Shown: piece by piece, positions 5,130 through 5,356 of the stretch
Layout of the letters: each line of letters begins with the position of its first letter
Position numbering within the stretch: the first letter of the stretch is position 1
Assembly: GCA_002686215.1 (NCBI GenBank)
Contig: NZAU01000040.1
Coordinates: 1-5,356, forward strand
Length of the DNA: 5,356 nucleotides
DNA from: Candidatus Woesearchaeota archaeon
GTDB taxonomy: Archaea > Nanoarchaeota > Nanoarchaeia > UBA10117 > ARS21
Direction of reading: 5' to 3'
Position numbers and translations under genes: made by a program
Notes under the pieces: model-generated
Databases searched by the model: none
What the model saw: only the letters and a program-made list of their open reading frames with translations
What the model was told of the DNA's origin: nothing

Positions 5130-5356
5130 CTAAGTGCAATAACTCTAAGATCTGCAAAACGAGGTGCTTGTGCCTGGTTAGAACCTGACATTACAATTTT
5201 AATTCCATATCCAGTAAATAAGTCCAAATTATCAACTGTAAATTCATATTCTAAAAACTCTCCATCTAAACTTGATCTAACTCTTCTATCAGGCAATCCA
5301 CTGTTTTTAGATGGATCAACAACTAAAAATCCTTCGGTAGTTTCCTTAAGATTATC
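5126..5356 (-). CDS. Virion structural protein, C-terminal fragment (enters from outside the window)
   Basis: An open frame runs from the window edge to TGA at 5128-5126, giving the last 76 residues of a longer protein. Landmarks are GFLVVDPSKNSGLPDRRVRS, then SLDGEFLEYEFTVDNLDLFT, then GYGIKIVMSGSNQAQAPRFA and the terminus DLRVIALR. This FxxYxIKIVMxxxNQAxxPRxxDLRxIAL ending is one I associate with the C-termini of large structural (baseplate or fibre-associated) proteins of T4-like cyanophages; its alternation suggests a beta-sandwich end domain. It overlaps the 64-residue gene by ATGA. In T4 the genes before 13 are 10, 11, 12 and wac, so a baseplate or tail-fibre-associated role fits, but the fragment does not allow assignment to any T4 gene. 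The start is outside the window. Confidence 0.75.
   Translation of the reverse strand, partial: DNLKETTEGFLVVDPSKNSGLPDRRVRSSLDGEFLEYEFTVDNLDLFTGYGIKIVMSGSNQAQAPRFADLRVIALR

Overview
The window is a morphogenesis segment of a T4-like marine myovirus, related to cyanophages and SAR11 phages. The sequence is AT-rich, roughly one third G+C by eye. All genes lie on the minus strand, so the transcriptional order runs from high to low coordinates. The phage type rests on recognisable homologues of T4 gp13, gp14, gp15 and gp16 in exactly the T4 order, and on structural proteins of a kind seen in T4-like cyanophages. The host (picocyanobacterium or Pelagibacter-like bacterium) cannot be decided from this stretch.

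Layout in transcription order: (1) 5356-5126, the C-terminal 76 residues of a virion structural protein that enters from outside the window. (2) 5129-4935, a 64-residue protein with a coiled-coil tail, overlapping the previous gene by ATGA. (3) 4934-4882, the only intergenic gap, holding a perfect T4-type late promoter, TATAAATA. (4) 4881-4546, a 111-residue predicted beta-sandwich structural protein. (5) 4546-3281, a 421-residue fibre-like protein with internal repeats, sitting where T4 carries wac (fibritin whiskers). (6) 3281-2418, neck protein gp13. (7) 2412-967, neck protein gp14, about twice the T4 size because of an inserted block of glycine/threonine-rich beta repeats. (8) 967-164, tail sheath stabiliser gp15. 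(9) 158-1, the N-terminus of the small terminase gp16.

The genes form one tightly packed late operon with 1-4 base overlaps or 5-base gaps, which suggests translational coupling. Together they finish the head and join it to the tail: gp16 starts DNA packaging, gp13 and gp14 close the portal as the neck, gp15 caps the tail at the same junction, and the repeat-rich proteins probably decorate the neck, collar or baseplate. The core is a known module. The parts worth a second look are the accessory material: the beta-repeat insertion in gp14, the Thr/Gly insertion in gp13 that resembles a piece of the neighbouring fibre gene, and the fibre-like protein in the fibritin position. I saw no tRNA, CRISPR array, insertion sequence or convincing terminator, and nothing that supports a wholly new system.
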